Shown one piece after another: positions 17,344 through 64,000 of a stretch of DNA of 64,000 nucleotides. How positions within the stretch are numbered: the first letter of the stretch is position 1; each line of letters begins with the position of its first letter. The notes under the pieces were generated by a model, which was given only the letters and a program-made list of their open reading frames with translations, did not search any database and was not told the DNA's origin. The translations under genes were made by a program, and so were the position numbers. The stretch comes from Brienomyrus brachyistius (lineage: Eukaryota > Chordata > Actinopteri > Osteoglossiformes > Mormyridae), in contig NC_064538.1 in assembly GCF_023856365.1 (NCBI RefSeq), positions 9,885,935 to 9,949,934 of the forward strand, written 5' to 3'.

Positions 17344-18795
17344 TAGTACCATGGATATAAAAAGTGTACACACCCCTGTTAAAATGGCAGGTTTTTGTGA
17401 TGTAAAAAAATGAGACACGATGAATCATTTCATTTTCCCACCTTTAATGTGACCTATAACCTATACAATTCAACTGAAAAGCAAACAAATCTGTTGGGGG
17501 AGTAATATAAAAAATAAAAAACTTACAATATGCCGGCTGCATAAGTGTCACACCCTTAAACTAATACTTTGTTGAAGCACCTTTTGATTTAATTACAGCA
17601 TTCAGTCTTTTTTGGTTCACACCTGCCATCGACAATAGTGACTCTGATTGACCCCAAATAAAGTTCAGCTGTCCCAGTAGGATTTTCCTGACATTTACTC
17701 AGTGACATTCTACAGCAAAAGCCATGGTTTGCAGGGAGCTTCCAAAGCATCATCGGGATGTCAATGTTGAAAAGGTATCAGTCAGGAGAAGGGTACAAAA
17801 AAATTCCCACAGAATTTTTACCATGGAACACAGTGAAGACAGTCATCGAGAAGTGGAGAAAATATGGGACAACAGTGACATTAACGAGAACTGGACGTCC
17901 ATCCAAAATTGATGAAAAGACAAGATGAAAACTGGTCAGGGAGGCTGCCAAGAGGCCTACAGCAACACTGAAGGAGCTGCAGGAATTTCTGGCAAGCATT
18001 GGTTGTGTACTACATATGACAACAATCTCCGTATTCTCCACGTCTGGACTATGGGGGACGGTCACAAGACGGAAGCCTTTTCTTACAAAGAAAAAGAAAA
18101 GCAGCCAGACCCGGCTAGATCTTGCAACAACAAAAACAAAAATGCCAAGTGTCCCAAAAGTATGTGGGAAAATGTGTTATGGTCCGATTAGACCAAAGCT
18201 GAACTTTCTGGCCACAATTCCAAAAGGAATGTTTGGTGCAAAAACAACACTGCGCCTCACCAGAAGAGCACCACACCCACGGTGAGGCAGGGTGGGGGGC
18301 AGCTTCAGGCTTTGGGGCTGTTTTTCTTCAGCTGGAACTGGGGCCTTAGTCAAGGTGGAGGGAATTATGACCAGTTCCAAATACCAGTCAAGTTTAGCCT
18401 AATATCTTCAGGTGTCTGCTAGAAAGATGAAGAGGAATTCAGCGTGACAATGACCCCTAGCATACATCCTAATTGACAAAAGAATGGCTTCACCGGAAGA
18501 AAATTAGGGTCAGAGCCCAGACCTAAATCCAATTGAAAATCTGTGGGGTGACCTGAAGAGAGCTGTGCACAGGAGATGGCCTCGCAGTTGGACAGATTTG
18601 GAGCACTTTTGCATGGTGGGGAAATATTGCCAAGCCAAGATGTGGCATGCTGATGGACTCCTACCCAAAAAGACTGAATGCTGTAATTAAATCAAAAGGT
18701 GTAGCAACAGAGTATTAGATTATGGCCATGCACTTATGCAACAGCTTATGGAATGTTTTATATTTTTCCCTTAACAGATTTGTTTGTTCTTAATG
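17344..18795 (+). mobile_element. Degenerate Tc1-like DNA transposon
   Basis: The left end reads AGTACCATGGATATAAAAAG, a typical terminus of fish Tc1 elements. The left arm around 17470-17613 is inverted at 18664-18790; both share AAGACTGAATGCTGTAATTA on one strand or the other. The outer part of the right arm, roughly 130 bp, is missing or unrecognisable, so the element is truncated. A broken transposase lies between the arms. Confidence 0.85.
17720..18700 (+). pseudogene. Tc1-like transposase pseudogene
   Basis: Fragments in different frames match the Tc1/mariner DDE transposase order. They include a helix-turn-helix-like N-terminal part near 17730-17900, a MWENVLWSD segment at about 18159-18191, and [19 protein letters not shown] at 18520-18576, which holds the region of the last catalytic acidic residue. 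Several frameshifts and stops separate them, so no active enzyme is encoded. Confidence 0.8.
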
Positions 18796-21700
18796 ACTTG
18801 TGACATTGGATAAATAAGTGAATGAGCAAGTGTGACATTTTTATCTCATTTGTTCGATTGTGTTCCGTTCATCTACTTTTAAGATTTATGAGAAGATCTG
18901 ATGATATTTTAAGTCATATTTATTCAGGAATATGGAGAATTCTGAACCTTCAGGCAGCGCTGTGTTTTGGCACATGCTCCTATGGTACATTTAATTACAA
19001 GTATCTTATGTCTCAGTATGTGAGGTACGAAGCTGCAGTACTTTTAAGAGCTAATGTTATTAGTTTCATATTAGGGTTTTCTCCCGGTAGATGTTGTCTT
19101 ATGCCTTGCGCACTGAGATGTAGTTGACAGTCCCGCATTTTAAATGAAATTTGCTTTTAAACATCTATAGTTGGGTGGAATAGCACCTAGGAAAGCGGGT
19201 TTGCTGGTAGAAGAGTGTGCTGGTGTCACTTACAGGTCGTCCGATTCTGAGGTTGGTGTGGATCCACAGTGCAGTGACAGGGACACTGTGCTGTAAAAAT
19301 GGTGAAATATAAAACCGAGGTCCTGATTCTCTGAGTTCATAAAAGATCCCTGGGCATCTTTTGAAAGAGTAGGGGTGATACCCCAATGTCCTGGCTAAAA
19401 CTGCCCACTGTGGCCGTATGAAATCTGGCCTCCTAATCATCTCCTGTATCTAACTGGTGAATTCAGTCCTGCCCTTGTACCACCTTAAAGACTGTGTGGT
19501 GAGTACAGTGGCACAAGAGATCACGTCTTCAGTTGGGTGGTGGTGCTGCACAGTGGTGGTGGTTGAAATGGTTCTCTGCTACTTCTGTAAGCACTTTGGG
19601 TGTCTTGAACAGCACTACATAAATGCAACATTCATTCATTCATACAAAGCTGTTTCGCACAGCACGAGATCTATACTGAAGTTGAAAATTTCAGTGACTG
19701 AAAATGTTCAACTAAGGTCAACTTTTACTTTCAATAGTTCTGATGAACCTAAAATTTCATTTACTCATAGGCAGAGCAGCGGCTTTGAGTTGCTATACCT
19801 TCCTCCATAGTCTCAGGACTCAGAAGCTCTACTTACATCTTATCTCCTCAGTTAGGCTTCGGTAGCTGATCAGATGATGAACTTAACTTTTTTCTGCATT
19901 AGCCCAGCAGGTGGAGCCAGATATATTTACGTGGGTGATCTACATATCAGCGTTTCTCAAACAGATCCTAGAGGATCATCAAGCAGTACGTGTTAAAGAT
20001 CCCTCCCTGTTCCCTGGGACCTGGGATGGAGCAAAAACGTGGGCTCTCTGAAGACCAGTTTATAAAACATTGATCTATATTACTCAGTGTTTTAGTAATG
20101 ATGTATTCATTATTTAATATTACAAAAAAAGACAAAAAGCTGAATGTAATTAGAAAAAAAAGTAATTAAAAAAAATAATTAAAAAACTGTGTAATAAAAC
20201 GTCTAACATCAATTCCACAGTTACAGCCGACAATTAAATTATCATTTAGGTAAAGGAAGCAAATGTACTGTTTTGGCATCCCTGTGAAAAGCCATGTTTA
20301 TAAGCCAAATGTGCACAGGATGTCACTAGTCTGCAAGTGCAAAGGAGCTCAAATGTATAGCTAACAAATGCAACTCCAATCTCAACGGACTGAGTGAGGT
20401 TTGAGCTGTAATACATTGATGGAGGTTAACCAAAGAGTCGTCCACTTCTGACAGACAAAGAACACCGTCTCCTGGAGAAAGTGAAATCTTACAAGGTTTT
20501 AGGATTTTTTTTTTCTGGTTTGAGGGCGTGTTCAGGGAATATTTTCAGAATGATGTAAGCCTTCACCAGAGGATTTTCCAGGTGTACATGTTCTGTGCAA
20601 ACGGACTAAGATCCAAAGATACATTCACTGACTTGTGGTAGATGCAGAGAAGAGACAGATAAATGCCAAGGATCCACCTCATACATGCTTGAATTAGCAA
20701 AGCTGTGTTGGGCTCAATTTGGACAGAAATCACAAATTCAAAGGGGTTCACAAACTTTCCTTCACGGGCATATTATCACAATGTAAACCTTCAAATTTCA
20801 CAGTTAATGTGCCATATTGTGCTCTTTACCAGTATTGTATCTTGCTATCAATAAACATTTAAATTTTAGGTTTAAACCCTGTGAAACACATCAGATGAAG
20901 TACTGAGTGTGGCACATGATTTTGAACCAACTGCTGCAGGTGGGATTGGGACTGGATGGCCAGATGTGTGGAGGAGAATCTTCTGGTTTATAGCCATAAT
21001 GTTCAGTTACTACGATCACATCTGTATGATCAATTGCTATCAAAAGTATCTAGCCAGTCTCCCTGCAATGGGCATATGGGCAGTACTCTTCTGCTTAGAC
21101 AAAGGGAGCTTCAGCTTAACTTTCTACTGAAGCAAAAACACCATAACATCAGTGATAGCAGTACCATTTGTTGTAAACTTAATGCAAGCATTTACTCTTT
21201 TCACATTTTTACTGACATGCAAATTCACCCACAGAACATAAAAGCTGTCATTAGCTGTGATAAATGCTGCTGCTAGTAACTGTCCGTTACAACCACACCC
21301 CTCTATCCTCACTTAACTCACTCTTAGCAGTACAGTTCACTCTCTAACAAGTAATTCACTCTCTGCCGTTTCCTCAGGCCCTACTTCTGCTTCCCTTGGG
21401 CTCAAAAATATGAAAAAAGCTCTCTGAATAAGCGCGTATACTAGCTACAGTATACCCGTGGAAAAGCAGGAGGAGCGCGGAAAACACACAAAGAATTCAC
21501 TGTCATTTTTGCCACATAACCCCCAGATCTGCATCCATAAACTTTATCCCTAGTTTAAATAAGCAACTTGACTGTATATCACCTCCAAAATGGGTTAAAA
21601 AAATCAACACGCTGCTGAACTATTTTAAAGATATTTTAAACCAGGTCCGTGAAAACCGAATATTTTAAACGTTCGTTTCAATAAGTCATGCTGTAGAATT

Positions 21701-22430
21701 AGCGGTTTAAAGAAATGCATATAGAGGAGTCAACGAAACATGTTAACAGGAGATGTTTCTTTTATAGACCGACAAGATATATTAGTATTAATTTCATCGC
21801 CCTTTACGGATACATGTGTACACATTCTCCCATTCATACAGATAGATAAGATGCTGGAGGATCTTATGTTATTTATATGCAAAGCGTATACAAGCGTAAA
21901 ATACACAAATAAAATAAATGTGTCCAGATGTCAAGAGACAGCTATCCAAATGTTTTCATACCAAAATTCATGATAGTTACATAGATACTAATGTAACAGT
22001 ATTCGGTTTGGGTAATGAACAGTAATCAAAGTTAGGCAATAGTGAGATATAAAGTATTGAAATGACCCTTGTTTTATCTGGTTTTATCTAGTGGGATTGT
22101 AAACATACGGGGAAGATATTACTCCTAACTCCGTATTGGTGAAATTGGTATTCATTTGCTGAATCATTACAGATATCAAATTTACGATCAACTTTTTTAG
22201 AATAAGTTAATTAGTTCCAGTCCATTAACTGTAGTCATGAGTGATTTTAATTTAAGTCCGTTAAACAAATATATGATGGACGTGACATGTACTTTTTGAA
22301 TTGTAAACGTACAGTTTTTGAAAGAGCAGAATACTGCGGTTCTACTGGACATAATCCAACTCAGTAACGAAATAAAATGTTCAAACGCGTCACGGCTTAA
22401 AATTCAGGTAGAGAGTCGCGCTCCGCTTGC
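18796..22430. other. Intergenic DNA upstream of celsr2
   Basis: No gene was recognised in 3.6 kb. It contains a SINE-like tail near 19490-19650 and AT-rich sequence near 20100-20200. The rightmost part is the likely distal celsr2 promoter. Open frames here are short and lack family signatures. Confidence 0.5.
19490..19650 (+). mobile_element. SINE/LINE tail-like fragment
   Basis: The block TGTAAGCACTTTGGGTGTC followed by an ATAAATGCAACATTCATTC end resembles the common fish repeat tail in which CTTTGAGTG precedes a TATAAATGTAA run. The upstream part is too diverged to classify. Confidence 0.4.
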
Positions 22431-22438
22431 TTGGATGT

Positions 22439-22445
22439 TATAAAA
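22439..22445 (+). promoter_or_regulatory. Possible TATA box of celsr2
   Basis: TATAAAA lies 367 bp upstream of the chosen celsr2 ATG, in a locally GC-richer stretch. If used, it gives a 5' UTR of about 335 nt. The assignment is positional only. Confidence 0.35.
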
Positions 22446-22805
22446 GCGGCTGCCAGCTCTTTCAAACTGGCCTTAAACGGGTGGTTTTCCCCCCAGCAGC
22501 TCCAATCGGTCGCCCTCTTTTACTGTCTGATCCGATCGTGCTGTTGTGGGACAATCATGCACTCTCTTTTCTTTCTTCTGTTGTATTGAGTCAGGTTTAT
22601 GGTAATGAGAAGCCCACAAGGCACGGGAGTAGTAGGAGCCATTTTGTACAAGTCATTCAAAACAGCGGAGGAGTGCAAAGCATAAGCGAGTGAATCAAAC
22701 TCTTCTGGGCAACAGCGAAAGCATGGATTTAACCCACCAAAAGAGACGGAGTCGAAGGAAAGTTTGAGGGACGGACACGATAAATATACGGCAAGCGAAG
22801 GAGAC

Positions 22806-63648
<40,843 letters not shown>

Positions 63649-63864
63649 GTGAGTGTCTCATGCCCTGCCTGACTGAAAATCCCATAACAACACGGTCATT
63701 AATGGATCACTCAGTTTCTTAAAAGACCCATATAATCGATTCACACAGGCATGTGGGTCACACAGTTTGCTAAAAGTCAAAACGCATAGTGGGAGAGACT
63801 GCCATGTGCTCTCAGCGAGATTGGTTTAACCCATTTATCATTAGTGACTTGGATAGAGGATGGA

Positions 63865-63940
63865 CGGCAGCAGTTAGCCTTCTGGCTAAGGATGTCGAGT
63901 GCCTTGGGTCTAGTCTCAGGAGGTGCCCAATTGTAGAACT
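63865..63940 (+). mobile_element. Possible SINE head
   Basis: AGTTAGCCTTCTGGCTAAGG and GGGTCTAGTCTC are tRNA-like, with A-box and weak B-box character. This is a low-confidence match to the inverted copies elsewhere in the window. Confidence 0.3.
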
Positions 63941-64000
63941 CTTCAGCATGATATTTACCTGCTCCTGTTTAAAACAGGATAAAATATGCTATGGAAATGA

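Noticed and set aside
19165..19440. 91-codon minus-strand open frame
   Set aside because: No recognised homology and no flanking gene structure.
22764..22805. Upstream extension of celsr2 exon 1 as the start
   Set aside because: The codon at 22764 is TTG, not ATG; the first ATG in frame next to the signal peptide is at 22806.

Overview
The window is vertebrate nuclear DNA, most likely from a teleost or other ray-finned fish. It holds spliced genes with GT-AG introns, a degenerate fish-type Tc1 transposon, tRNA-derived SINEs, microsatellites and long poly(C) runs. No bacterial, viral or organellar gene organisation was seen. The species cannot be fixed from the sequence alone.

Three protein-coding genes can be reconstructed exon by exon. 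(1) sars1, cytosolic seryl-tRNA synthetase, lies on the minus strand (8138 down to 2208). All 11 coding exons join in frame to a complete 515-residue protein. (2) A secreted two-domain cystatin lies on the minus strand (12052 down to 9672). It has five phase-0 exons and 253 residues, with a TATA box 59 bp before the ATG. (3) celsr2, a Flamingo/Celsr adhesion GPCR, lies on the plus strand from 22806 and runs off the right edge. Twenty-six coding exons are visible, from the signal peptide through nine cadherin repeats, EGF and laminin-G modules, the hormone-receptor and GAIN/GPS region, to about the fifth membrane helix. The sars1-celsr2 neighbourhood is also known in mammals. As I recall, the two genes there share an orientation, whereas here they diverge and a cystatin gene lies between them.

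Layout: 1-2207 is sars1 3' UTR and flank; 2208-8138 is sars1; 8139-9671 is the sars1 promoter and spacer; 9672-12117 is the cystatin gene and core promoter; 12118-22430 is repeat-bearing intergenic DNA with SINE copies and a dead Tc1 element; 22430-63648 is celsr2, with a 19-kb first intron. That intron carries a solo LTR, SINEs, 20-bp and 37-bp tandem repeats and poly(C)/poly(G) runs. Later introns hold a 45-bp minisatellite, a 56-bp-arm hairpin, a Harbinger-like element and further SINEs.

The genes have no shared pathway: one charges tRNA, one probably inhibits cysteine proteases outside the cell, and one acts in planar cell polarity and cell adhesion. I found no clearly new biological system. 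The points most worth a second look are the asymmetric two-domain cystatin, a one-base frameshift in celsr2 exon 15 (probably a homopolymer error), the minisatellite open on both strands, and several non-autonomous elements with recognisable ends and target-site duplications.
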